DNA of 64,000 bases, taken from positions 1 to 64,000 of the forward strand of contig NZ_JANZXB010000010.1 in assembly GCF_025371035.1 (NCBI RefSeq), read 5' to 3'. This stretch comes from Sphingomonas sp. LC-1 (GTDB lineage Bacteria > Pseudomonadota > Alphaproteobacteria > Sphingomonadales > Sphingomonadaceae). The translations under genes were made by a program, and so were the position numbers. Positions 35,652-43,885 of this stretch are shown one piece after another. Under the pieces are notes generated by a model. It was not told the DNA's origin. It did no database searches and saw nothing but the letters and a program-made list of their open reading frames with translations. Every line of letters starts with the position of its first letter. The first letter of the stretch is position 1.

Positions 35652-36370
35652 TCCTGTGCCCCATGCCGCGTACGATCCTGGTCGCCGACGACGACCCCAA
35701 TATCCGCCAATTGCTCGTCTTCGCGCTCGGCAAGGCGGGGTTGGACGCGATCGAGGCGGCGGATGGCGAAGCCGCGCTGGCCGAAGTGGCCGCGCGTCGA
35801 CCCGATCTGGTCGTGCTGGACATCAACATGCCGCGCATGGACGGGCTGGAGGTGTGCCGGCGGCTGCGCGCGGAAGGGGAAACGCCGATCCTGTTCCTCT
35901 CGTCGCGCGATGACGAGATCGACCGCGTGCTGGGGATCGAACTCGGCGCGGACGATTATGTGGTCAAGCCCTTCTCCCCGCGCGAGGTGGTCGCGCGGGT
36001 CATGGCGATCCTGCGCCGCACCCATGCCCATCCGCCCAGCGTCGATCATGCCGGGTCGGTGATCCGGCATGGCCGCCTGACCCTGGACATCGAAGCGTGG
36101 CAGGCGCGCTGGGCGGGGGCGGACGTGCCCCTGACCGTCACCGAATTCTCGATCCTTCGGACGCTGGCGGTGATGCCGGGCAAGGTCTTCGGGCGCGACG
36201 CGATCATCGATCGGCTGCATGGACCGGGCTTTGCCGTGACCGACCGGACCGTTGACAGCCATATCCGCAACCTGCGCGCCAAGTTCGCCGAGCGGGGCGG
36301 AAGCGACCTGATCGAAACGCGGGCGGGCATCGGCTATCGGCTGGGGGCCTGTACCGGCGCAAGCGCATGA
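35648..36370 (+). CDS. OmpR/CreB-type response regulator
   Basis: The N-terminal receiver domain carries the acidic pair (VADDDPNIRQ), the phospho-acceptor in VVLDINMPRMDGLEVC, the Thr/Ser in LFLSSRDDE and the lysine in YVVKPFSPREVV. The C-terminal winged helix is complete (LTVTEFSILRTLAVMPGKVF, VTDRTVDSHIRNLRAKF). It is translationally coupled upstream to the DUF4153/4173 gene and downstream to the kinase. The start is either ATG 35648 or ATG 35663; the second better fits the family start (MPRTILVADDD). Confidence 0.92.
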   Translation: MILCPMPRTILVADDDPNIRQLLVFALGKAGLDAIEAADGEAALAEVAARRPDLVVLDINMPRMDGLEVCRRLRAEGETPILFLSSRDDEIDRVLGIELGADDYVVKPFSPREVVARVMAILRRTHAHPPSVDHAGSVIRHGRLTLDIEAWQARWAGADVPLTVTEFSILRTLAVMPGKVFGRDAIIDRLHGPGFAVTDRTVDSHIRNLRAKFAERGGSDLIETRAGIGYRLGACTGASA

Positions 36371-37950
36371 TCGGCGGGCTGAAAGCCTGGGGGAAGCGGC
36401 ATTGGCCCAGGCTGGCGCTGCGGACCTATTTGTTCGCCAGCTTTTTCCTCGTCGCCGCGCTGCCCGGCGTCGGGGCGGTGGCACTCCGCGTCTATGAGAA
36501 TACCCTGGTCCGCCAGACCGAGGCGGAACTGGTCGCGCAAGGGGCCGCGCTCGCCGCCAGTGCCGGGGCGCTCTGGCCCATAGGCATGCCGGGGCGCAGC
36601 GTCCGTCCGGCCTATCCGGTACGCTCGGCATCTACCACCTCGGTCGATCTCAGCGCGACGCCCATCCTGCCCGAGCGGCCTGCCCCGCACCCCGCCGGCA
36701 CCCCCTCCCCGGACGCCCGCTCGGCGGTCGCCCTGCTCGCGCCGGTGCTGGCGGAGACGCGCGCCGCCACGCTCGCCTCGATTGTCCTGCTCGACCGCGA
36801 GGGACGGATCGTCACCGGCACGCCTCGGGTCGGCAGCTATCGCGACCTGCCCGAGGTCGCCGCCGCGCTGAAGGGAATTCCGCGCACCGTCCTGCGCCGC
36901 GACGGGCGCTACAAGGCGATATACCGCTTCGACTGGCTATCCCGCGCAGCGGCGACCCGCGTCCATTATGCCCGGCCGATCCGGGTCGGTGGCCGGGTCG
37001 TCGGGGTGCTGCTCCTGTCGCGGTCGGCCCGGTCGCTGTTCGTCGGGCTGTATCAGGATTGGGGCAAGATCGTCATCGGGGTGCTGGCGATCCTCGGCAC
37101 GCTGATCCTGTTGTCGGGCGTGCTGTCCCGCGCGATCGCCCGTCCAATCGAGGAGTTGCAGGACGCCAGTCGCGACGTGGCGGCCGGGCGCGGCACGGTG
37201 CCCGCCATTCCCGCCACGGCCGCGATCGAAATTCAGGACCTCTATCGCGACTTCGCCGCCATGGCGCAGGCGATCGAGGCGCGGTCCCATTATCTTCGCA
37301 ACTTCGCCTATGCGGTCAGCCACGAGTTCAAGACCCCGCTGAGCGGCATTCGCGGCGCGATCGAGTTGCTCCAGGATCATGGCGGAGAGATGTCGGCGGC
37401 GGAGCGCGCACGTTTCCTGGCCAATGCGGATGGCGATGCGCAGCGGTTGACTCTGCTCGTCTCGCGCCTGCTCGATCTGGCGCGGGCGGATATGGGCGGT
37501 GCGGATGCGAACGCAGCGAGCGACGTGGTGGCGATCGTGCGAACCCTGGACGATGCCTATCGGCGCGCGAGCCTGTCGATCGCGGTCACGAGCCCCGCCC
37601 CCACCGTCCCCGTAGCCATTGCCGAACGGACGGTGGAGGCGGTGCTGACCACGCTGATCGAGAACAGCATCCAGGCGGGGGCGACTGCCGTGACCATCCA
37701 GATCGAGCGGGACGAGGTGGTTCGCATCTCCGTGACCGATGACGGTGTGGGCATTCCGCCGGGCGACCGCGATCGCATCTTCGAGCCGTTCTTCACCTCC
37801 CGCCGGGCAAGCGGCGGCACCGGCCTGGGCCTGCCCATCGCGCGGGCGTTGCTGGTCGGGGCGGGGGGAACGCTGGACCTGATCGAGACCATGCCGGGCA
37901 CGACCATGGCGCTGACCCTACCCGCCGCGCCCGCCTTGCCCGAGGCTTAG
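36367..37950 (+). CDS. Membrane sensor histidine kinase (CreC/PhoR-type)
   Basis: One N-terminal transmembrane helix (TYLFASFFLVAALPGVGAVA), a periplasmic region of about 200 residues with a signal-binding-like fold, a second helix (KIVIGVLAILGTLILLSGVL), a HAMP linker, then HisKA (YAVSHEFKTPLSGIRGAIEL) and HATPase with N box IENSIQAGAT, DDGVGIPPGDRDRIFEPFFT and GGTGLGLPIARAL. It phosphorylates the response regulator just upstream and overlaps it by ATGA. The periplasmic domain has low-complexity Pro/Ala stretches. The signal is unknown; a membrane or envelope cue is plausible given the DUF4153/4173 partner. Confidence 0.9.
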   Translation: MIGGLKAWGKRHWPRLALRTYLFASFFLVAALPGVGAVALRVYENTLVRQTEAELVAQGAALAASAGALWPIGMPGRSVRPAYPVRSASTTSVDLSATPILPERPAPHPAGTPSPDARSAVALLAPVLAETRAATLASIVLLDREGRIVTGTPRVGSYRDLPEVAAALKGIPRTVLRRDGRYKAIYRFDWLSRAAATRVHYARPIRVGGRVVGVLLLSRSARSLFVGLYQDWGKIVIGVLAILGTLILLSGVLSRAIARPIEELQDASRDVAAGRGTVPAIPATAAIEIQDLYRDFAAMAQAIEARSHYLRNFAYAVSHEFKTPLSGIRGAIELLQDHGGEMSAAERARFLANADGDAQRLTLLVSRLLDLARADMGGADANAASDVVAIVRTLDDAYRRASLSIAVTSPAPTVPVAIAERTVEAVLTTLIENSIQAGATAVTIQIERDEVVRISVTDDGVGIPPGDRDRIFEPFFTSRRASGGTGLGLPIARALLVGAGGTLDLIETMPGTTMALTLPAAPALPEA

Positions 37951-38075
37951 GCCGGATCGACATTCCTGCCGGGCAGCCTCGATGCCGTCACCGGGGTGGA
38001 GCGTAAGGGAAATGGAAGGCCGATCTTCCCAAGCATCCCCTACAACGGGAGGAACTGCGCGAATATCGATCGGCT

Positions 38076-39692
38076 TTACCGATAGCGGCCCATCGTCACC
38101 TTCAAAACGACCGGGCGATCGACGATGTTGATGCCGTAATCGGTCTGGTCGCCATTCCACACCCGGTCCATGACCCAGCGGCCATCGGCAAAATGCCCCT
38201 CCTCGACCCGGACCATCATCGCCCTCGGGTCGGGCTGCGCGGGGTCCAGGCGGATGCGGACATGGTCGCCGGTCAACAGGAATTCGTCGCGTGACAGGTG
38301 GATCACCGCGACGCCGCCGACCGGTTCAGCCTTCCAGGGCGCGGGCTCGGACTTGAGCCAGGTCCAGCTCTTTTCCCCGAATTGCCACTGGCCGAATTCG
38401 GCGCGGACGCGCCAGTCGCCCATCACCGTCTCCCGGTCGCTGCCGTCGTCCGGTCTGGCCGCCCCCCAGGTCGGGTGTTCGAACGCCGCCTGCGCCCAGT
38501 CGCGCATCACCCCGGCCAACGCGCCATAGGGCCCCGCAAAGGCGTCGAGCGTCGCCGCGTCGAGCGCACGCGCGCCCAACGGATAGTTGAAGAAGCCCGT
38601 GTCATCCATGCCGAACGGCGCAAAGCCGATCGCCCCGCGCCCCAGCGCTTCGTAGAAATAGCGCGCGAACTCGCGGGCGTTGCCGATTTCGGGCACCAGC
38701 AACGGATTGTCCGCCCGTGCATAGGCGTCGAGATACAGGGCGACATTCCCGCTCGCCCGGTCGTAAATGTCGGGTGCCTCGGCATCGAGCGAGGGCGCGG
38801 CGGCCTTCCATATGTCGAGCACGTCCTGCTGCGGTCCGCCGCTCGCCACGCCGTCGGGATCGGGCACGTTGGAGGGCCCGGCCAGCGCGGCGTTGACATA
38901 CATGGGCAGCGGCTTGACCGCCTTGCCCGCCGCCGCAATCTCTTCGATGTAGCGTGCGGTGTACCAGCTGTTGAAGGCGCGGTCCGCCTGCGCCGCGAAC
39001 ACCGCCTGCCAATTGCCCGGACGCTTGCCGAGCTTGCGGACCAGCGCTGCCGGTACCGGCCTGTCGAACAGCGCCTGCGCCCCCGCCGAGAAATCGCGCG
39101 GATTGCGATAGCTGCCCACTTCATTCTCCGGCTGGATCATGATGACCGTATTCTGGGGATCATGATCCTTCAGATAGGTCATCAGCCGGACGAAGGCGCG
39201 CTTGTCCGCCTCGAGCGTGGTGCGCGCCATCGGGGTCAGAGCGTAATGATCCTTGCCGTCGCGGGTCTTCATGCGGGGGAAGCGGCGATTGTCGAGCTTG
39301 ACCCAGTCGGGCGTATAGCCGGGCGAGGTATTCTTCCACGTTCCGAACCATAGCAGAACGATCCGCTTGTCATGCGCGCGCGCCTGATCGAGCAAGGTCT
39401 GGACGAAGGTAAAGTCGAACCGCCCCTCCTCGGGCTCGATCTGTTGCCAGGCGACGGGAATTTCGATCGTATTGGCATGGATACGGTCGAGCACCGGCCA
39501 GACCTGCGGCAAGGCGGCGGCATAGTTGCTGGAATTGTTGACCTGCGCCCCCAGCATCAGAAAGGGCCGACCATCGACCATCAGGGCATGTCGCCCATTT
39601 CTGGTCACGATATGCGGCACGGTATCGCTCTGCGCTGCGGCCGGCATCGCCAGCCCGAGCGCCAGCGCGGCCCAGGACATTGCAAGGCGCAT
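38076..39692 (-). CDS. Secreted GH35/DUF5597-type beta-galactosidase-like glycosidase
   Basis: A signal peptide (MRLAMSWAALALGLAMPAAA) precedes a TIM-barrel glycoside hydrolase with MVDGRPFLMLGAQVNNSSNY, NTIEIPVAWQQIEPEEGRFD, VIMIQPENEVGSY (probable acid/base Glu) and LLVPEIGNAREFARYFYEAL (probable nucleophile Glu). A C-terminal beta domain of about 150 residues matches DUF5597. Such proteins are secreted beta-galactosidase-like enzymes for plant-derived polysaccharides. I start at ATG 39692, which is better spaced from GGAGGGG than ATG 39698. It is monocistronic. Confidence 0.85.
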   Translation of the reverse strand: MRLAMSWAALALGLAMPAAAQSDTVPHIVTRNGRHALMVDGRPFLMLGAQVNNSSNYAAALPQVWPVLDRIHANTIEIPVAWQQIEPEEGRFDFTFVQTLLDQARAHDKRIVLLWFGTWKNTSPGYTPDWVKLDNRRFPRMKTRDGKDHYALTPMARTTLEADKRAFVRLMTYLKDHDPQNTVIMIQPENEVGSYRNPRDFSAGAQALFDRPVPAALVRKLGKRPGNWQAVFAAQADRAFNSWYTARYIEEIAAAGKAVKPLPMYVNAALAGPSNVPDPDGVASGGPQQDVLDIWKAAAPSLDAEAPDIYDRASGNVALYLDAYARADNPLLVPEIGNAREFARYFYEALGRGAIGFAPFGMDDTGFFNYPLGARALDAATLDAFAGPYGALAGVMRDWAQAAFEHPTWGAARPDDGSDRETVMGDWRVRAEFGQWQFGEKSWTWLKSEPAPWKAEPVGGVAVIHLSRDEFLLTGDHVRIRLDPAQPDPRAMMVRVEEGHFADGRWVMDRVWNGDQTDYGINIVDRPVVLKVTMGRYR

Positions 39693-39788
39693 GGACATTC
39701 CCCTCCCGGTTGGCGGTTCGCCGCCCCATGCCCCTTTTGTGCACGGTGGCGCGCCCCGCATCAACCGGGTGACGTCAACGCGCCATGA

Positions 39789-40781
39789 TCACGCCGCGCC
39801 GGATCGCGACACCACCAGTCCGACCGCGGCGATCCGCTCGACCTCCTCATAGCCGGGCTGGTCCAGATCCTCGCTGAAAATGTCGGGATCGAGCTCGGCA
39901 TAATGCAGGGTCAGCGCGTCCCCGGACCAGCGCGATCGCAATCCGTCCAGCAGGACATCGCGGCCGTCGACGATCGACACGCCAGTATGCAGGATCAACT
40001 GTCCCCCCGGTGCCAGCAGCTTCACCCCTTGCATCACCCAGTTCAGCGAGAGTTGCGCGCCGTAAAGTTCACCGCCGTCGCGATAGGCGCGGCGATCGGC
40101 ATCGATCATGAAGGGCGGATGGGTGACGATCAGGTCGAACAGACCTGTCAATTCCTGGGGCTCGCGCACCTGCACCGCATCATGGGCGATACCCGCATGT
40201 TCGGCATTGATGCTCGACAGGAACAGCGCTTTGGGATTGATGTCGGCGAGCGTGAGATGCGCATCCGCTATCGCCGACGCTGCCGATATGCCCCCGACAC
40301 CCGCCCCCGCACCATAGTCCAGCACGCGCCGCGCGCCCGGATTCCGGTTCTGGGCGATCCATCGTGCGAAGCGGTGGCTGTCGGGGCCCAGGAACACCGC
40401 ATCCTGCGCGGTCGTGGGATAGGCGGAATGGAAATAAAGCTGCTCGCCGACATTCGACACGCGCAGCGTCGGCGCGAGGCGGCCGTCGGGCAATGCGCGA
40501 ACCGCTCCGGCGGCTTCCAGCGCCTCGACCATCTCGGCGTCGAGCAGAGCCCGGTCGAATGGTAGACTCCATCCCAGCACATCGCGCAATGCGGTGGCGA
40601 CGCGCCGAGTGGGCCGCTTGAGCACCCGCGCATGGGTTGCCGGGGTGGCGGTGGTGAAGGCGTAATCACGCCGCGCCAGCAAGCGAAGCAGTGCGAGCAA
40701 AGCCGGACGGCGGGCCTGGTCATACCAGGGCTCAGCCTCCGCCAGACCCGGCCCACCCATGATATTGATTTGACTCAACAT
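39789..40781 (-). CDS. Class I SAM-dependent methyltransferase, RlmG/RsmC-like
   Basis: The 330-residue protein has a helical N-terminal domain (about 1-120) and a C-terminal Rossmann methyltransferase domain with VLDYGAGAGVGGISAAS, LADINPKALFLSS and the catalytic-type motif VTHPPFM, close to the NPPF motif of rRNA/protein N-methyltransferases. The layout resembles RlmG/RsmC or HemK-like enzymes, but the target is not determined. The gene stands alone with its start at ATG 40781. Confidence 0.78.
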   Translation of the reverse strand: MLSQINIMGGPGLAEAEPWYDQARRPALLALLRLLARRDYAFTTATPATHARVLKRPTRRVATALRDVLGWSLPFDRALLDAEMVEALEAAGAVRALPDGRLAPTLRVSNVGEQLYFHSAYPTTAQDAVFLGPDSHRFARWIAQNRNPGARRVLDYGAGAGVGGISAASAIADAHLTLADINPKALFLSSINAEHAGIAHDAVQVREPQELTGLFDLIVTHPPFMIDADRRAYRDGGELYGAQLSLNWVMQGVKLLAPGGQLILHTGVSIVDGRDVLLDGLRSRWSGDALTLHYAELDPDIFSEDLDQPGYEEVERIAAVGLVVSRSGAA

Positions 40782-40854
40782 ACTGATCCTATGCCATTTT
40801 CTTCAAAATGACATAGGGAATGACAGCGTCCCCGGTTCCGGGATTTGACGTGGT

Positions 40855-41049
40855 TTAGTGGGTTTCCGCCGGGACGGGTGACACGGCCCGGGCATCGCGC
40901 GCCGCCTCGGTCCGCAGCGATCGTTGCGCCATCACAGACCATGCCGCCTCCGCGCGCAAGCATCGATCGCGGACATTGGCCAGGTCGGAGGCTTCGGCCT
41001 GATGGCGGCAATCGGCGGCACGCTGCAGATACATTTCGGAGTCACGCAT
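40855..41049 (-). CDS. Small conserved sphingomonad-type protein (64 aa)
   Basis: The short basic protein starts MRDSEMYLQRAADCRHQAEA and continues with LANVRDRCLRAEAAWSVMAQ, the pattern of a small helical protein common in sphingomonads. It has no signal or membrane segment. Its function is unknown. ATG 41049 is preferred; the longer frame upstream runs through the region before cspA and is not family-like. Confidence 0.65.
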   Translation of the reverse strand: MRDSEMYLQRAADCRHQAEASDLANVRDRCLRAEAAWSVMAQRSLRTEAARDARAVSPVPAETH

Positions 41050-41134
41050 GACGGGGCCTTTCCGACGGAGAAAAACGGGTTGGCAGGGCGATCGCTGAGG
41101 CGGGATCGACCTGTCGACCCCGCCCGAACCGCGA

Positions 41135-41347
41135 TCAGTCGACGGGTTGGAGATTGACCGCCGCCATCTTGCCGCGACGATCCTGCTCGAGTTCATAGCC
41201 GATGCGCTGGTTCTGCTGCAGCGTGATCATCCCTGCCCGCTCCACGGCGGAGACATGGACGAAGGCGTCGGTGCCGCCATTGTCCGGCGTGATGAAACCA
41301 TAGCCCTTGTCGGCGTTGAAGAATTTGACGGTTCCGTTCTGGCTCAT
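41135..41347 (-). CDS. cspA: Cold-shock domain protein (CspA family)
   Basis: The 70-residue protein is a single CSD: NGTVKFFNADKGYGFITPD (RNP1), DAFVHVSAVERAG (RNP2) and a C-terminal strand GKMAAVNLQ. It binds single-stranded nucleic acid and acts as an RNA chaperone or antiterminator. ATG 41347 has AAGGAAA upstream. The 135 non-coding bases before it include a pyrimidine-rich run at about 41404-41428 on the plus strand; a long structured leader is common for cold-shock genes, but I cannot demonstrate one. Confidence 0.93.
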   Translation of the reverse strand: MSQNGTVKFFNADKGYGFITPDNGGTDAFVHVSAVERAGMITLQQNQRIGYELEQDRRGKMAAVNLQPVD

Positions 41348-41482
41348 GATATTTCCTTCGTTTGACGGGTCTGCCGAGAAGCGGCGGGCCCGAGGGGGCC
41401 TCGACAGCAGGGAAAGAAGGAAAAAGGGCCGCAAAGCGCCGAAAACCGTCGATATGCGACTAAAGCGGCTCTAACATGGGGA

Positions 41483-41944
41483 TCAGGCAGCCATTTCGCA
41501 ACCACCCGTCCCGTGAAGCGGGGGCGCGATCCTTCGATATTCGGCGACCAGGCCCATAATGTCCTTCATGGTGAAGTTGCCCGGGTCCTCGGCCTTGGCC
41601 TCTCGCCAGTCACCGATCTCGGCCATTCGTACCGGCCGCATCGCGACGATGCCGATCCAATGGGCGAGCAGAACGTCCAGTTCGCGAAAGCCGTTGGCAG
41701 TAACGCGCGCGCGCACCGTTCGCCCCTTCTCCGTCAGGTCGGCAAAGCCGGTGGCCCAGAGCGGCGCGATGCGTTCCTCGACCACGCGAATCCCGTTCAT
41801 CAATGCGCTATATGCCCGGGCCCGATCCGCGTCGCCGGGGATGGCGAACCGGCTCAACGGCGGCCCGCCCGACGCCAGTATCGACGGCGCAGCCAACGGG
41901 TGATCAGGCGCGCGATCATGCGGGTAGGCTTTGCGGGGAGGCAC
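41483..41944 (-). CDS. Hypothetical protein (153 aa)
   Basis: The product is a soluble, helix-rich protein with an N-terminal Pro-rich extension and a core ALMNGIRVVEERIAPLWATG, LTANGFRELDVLLAHW-like helices and a C-terminal FTMKDIMGLVAEYRRIAPPL. I do not recognise the family. The start is GTG 41944 behind GGAG; an internal ATG at codon 49 would give a shorter protein beginning at the helical core. Neighbouring cspA is on the same strand 135 bases downstream. Confidence 0.5.
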   Translation of the reverse strand: MPPRKAYPHDRAPDHPLAAPSILASGGPPLSRFAIPGDADRARAYSALMNGIRVVEERIAPLWATGFADLTEKGRTVRARVTANGFRELDVLLAHWIGIVAMRPVRMAEIGDWREAKAEDPGNFTMKDIMGLVAEYRRIAPPLHGTGGCEMAA

Positions 41945-42323
41945 GGTCTCCGCGATCCCCGGGTTGGAACAGGCTGGTCATCACAAGGCTCCGACGCGAC
42001 AAGCGGGAGCACGAGGTCTCTCAGCCGCCAGCGCTTGCGAGTGTCAAACCGGCGATGGCCATGGCTACCATGTCGCACGCCGCCCGTCGCGTGGTTTCTG
42101 CAAGGGGTTAAGGCCTAACTTCCGGGGACCTGCCGACAATCCTTATCCCATGATATTTTTTCGCGACACCAAATCGCCTAGCATGCGTTATCCTGCCGAA
42201 ATCTTTCTGAATTCCACCGACGCGCGCCCCTTGCCGGCACTGTGTCGTGCGTCGGCATGATAAGATTTTTGCGGATCTGGGTTGAGAGGAACCGGGACAT
42301 TGGCGGATAACGAAGAGGTTTCG
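41945..42323. other. Divergent intergenic region before the aldehyde oxidase operon
   Basis: About 380 bases between divergent genes. No gene, tRNA or convincing dyad is visible. The middle (42140-42170) is locally AT-rich, so promoters for the pao operon probably lie around 42150-42290. No reliable operator could be named. A TTG at 42300 behind AGGA is an alternative start for paoA. Confidence 0.4.
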
Positions 42324-42938
42324 ATGTCGCGGCGCGGCGTGATCGTGGGCAGTGCTGCCACGGCCATGGCGGCCTCCGCGCCCCTGGACGCTCAGCAGAG
42401 TAGGACCACCATGCCGCCCGATCCCGCCGCCATGAAGGTCATGATGAAGGTGAACGGCAAGCCGCGCAGCCTGTCCGTCGATCCGCGGACGACCTTGCTC
42501 GACACGTTGCGCGAACATCTGCACCTGACCGGTACGAAAAAGGGGTGCGACCATGGCCAGTGCGGGGCCTGCACGGTGATCGTCAACGGACAGAGGATCA
42601 ATAGCTGCCTCAGCCTGGCGCTCCAGCATGAGGGCGACAGCATCACCACGATCGAGGGGTTGGGAACGCCCGAAAAGCTCCACCCGATGCAGGCCGCCTT
42701 TGTCCGCCATGACGGCTATCAGTGCGGCTATTGTACGCCGGGGCAGATCTGTTCGGCGGTCGGGGTGCTCGACGAGATCAAGCGCGGCGTGCCCAGCCAT
42801 GTCCAGGCCGACCTGACCGCGCGTCCGCAGGCGACGGGGATCGAGATGCGCGAACGGATGAGCGGCAATATCTGCCGCTGCGGCGCCTATTCCAACATCG
42901 CCGACGCCATGGCGGACGTCGCGGGAGGCAAGGCATGA
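42324..42938 (+). CDS. paoA: Periplasmic aldehyde oxidase, [2Fe-2S] subunit PaoA, Tat signal
   Basis: PaoA is the electron-transfer subunit of the PaoABC molybdo-flavoenzyme that oxidises aldehydes in the periplasm. The N-terminus [20 protein letters not shown] is a Tat signal that exports the assembled complex. Two [2Fe-2S] sites are visible: [18 protein letters not shown] and CLSL for the plant-type centre, QCGYCTPGQ and [10 protein letters not shown] for the second. The start ATG 42324 has GAAGAGG upstream; TTG 42300 would add 8 residues. It is coupled to paoB. Confidence 0.9.
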   Translation: MSRRGVIVGSAATAMAASAPLDAQQSRTTMPPDPAAMKVMMKVNGKPRSLSVDPRTTLLDTLREHLHLTGTKKGCDHGQCGACTVIVNGQRINSCLSLALQHEGDSITTIEGLGTPEKLHPMQAAFVRHDGYQCGYCTPGQICSAVGVLDEIKRGVPSHVQADLTARPQATGIEMRERMSGNICRCGAYSNIADAMADVAGGKA

Positions 42939-43885
42939 AGGCTTTCACCTATGAACGCGCCAAGGACCCGGTGGCGGCTGCCCGCGCAGCCACCCGTCCC
43001 GGCGCCAAGTTCCTCGCCGGCGGGACCAATTTGCTGGACCTGATGAAGATCGAGGTGGAAACGCCGACCCATCTGATCGACGTGCAGGACCTGGGTCTCG
43101 ACCGGATCGAGAAGACCAGCGAGGGACGGCTACGCATCGGTGCCTTCGTCACGAACACCGCGCTCGCCGCCGACGAGCGTGTGCGGCGCGACTATGGGGT
43201 CCTGTCGCGTGCGATCGTCGCGGGAGCAAGCGGTCAGTTGCGCAATAAGGCGACGACCGCGGGTAATCTGCTCCAGCGGACTCGCTGTCCCTATTTCTAC
43301 GACACCAACATGGCCTGCAACAAGCGCAAGCCGGGCACCGGATGCAGCGCAATCGGCGGCTATTCGCGTCAGCTGGCGGTGGTGGGGTCGAGCAACGACT
43401 GTATCGCGACCAACCCCAGCGACATGAACGTCGCGATGCGCGTGCTGGACGCGGTGGTCGAGACGGTGACCCCGCAAGGACAGATGCGCGCGATCCCGAT
43501 CGCCGACTTTCACCGCCTACCGGGCAACACCCCGCATGTCGAAACGGCATTGCAGCCGGGCGAGTTGATCACCGCCGTCACCCTGCCCCGCCCGATCGGC
43601 GGCACCCATGTCTATGAGAAGGTCCGCGACCGGGCATCCTATGCCTTTGCGCTCGTATCGGTGGCCGCCGTCGTCCAGAAGGACGGCTCGGGCCGCGTCG
43701 CCGTCGGTGGCGTCGCGCACAAGCCGTGGCGGGTTGAGGCGGCGGAAGCGGCGATGCCGCAAGGGGCCAAGGCGGTGACGGCTACGCTGCTCGCCGATGC
43801 CCGCCCCACCCGGGACAATGCCTATAAGGTGCCGCTCGTCGAACGGACGTTGGCGGCCGTCATCAGCCAGGCGAGGACCGCATGA
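42935..43885 (+). CDS. paoB: Periplasmic aldehyde oxidase, FAD subunit PaoB
   Basis: The FAD-binding molybdopterin dehydrogenase fold is shown by [19 protein letters not shown] and [20 protein letters not shown]. The insertion with four cysteines typical of Pao[21 protein letters not shown] followed by GCSAIGG, would bind a [4Fe-4S] cluster, which distinguishes PaoB from xanthine dehydrogenase FAD subunits. The C-terminal CO_deh_flav_C domain is complete. It overlaps paoA and paoC with ATGA junctions. No signal peptide is needed because the complex is exported by the PaoA Tat signal. Confidence 0.9.
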   Translation: MKAFTYERAKDPVAAARAATRPGAKFLAGGTNLLDLMKIEVETPTHLIDVQDLGLDRIEKTSEGRLRIGAFVTNTALAADERVRRDYGVLSRAIVAGASGQLRNKATTAGNLLQRTRCPYFYDTNMACNKRKPGTGCSAIGGYSRQLAVVGSSNDCIATNPSDMNVAMRVLDAVVETVTPQGQMRAIPIADFHRLPGNTPHVETALQPGELITAVTLPRPIGGTHVYEKVRDRASYAFALVSVAAVVQKDGSGRVAVGGVAHKPWRVEAAEAAMPQGAKAVTATLLADARPTRDNAYKVPLVERTLAAVISQARTA

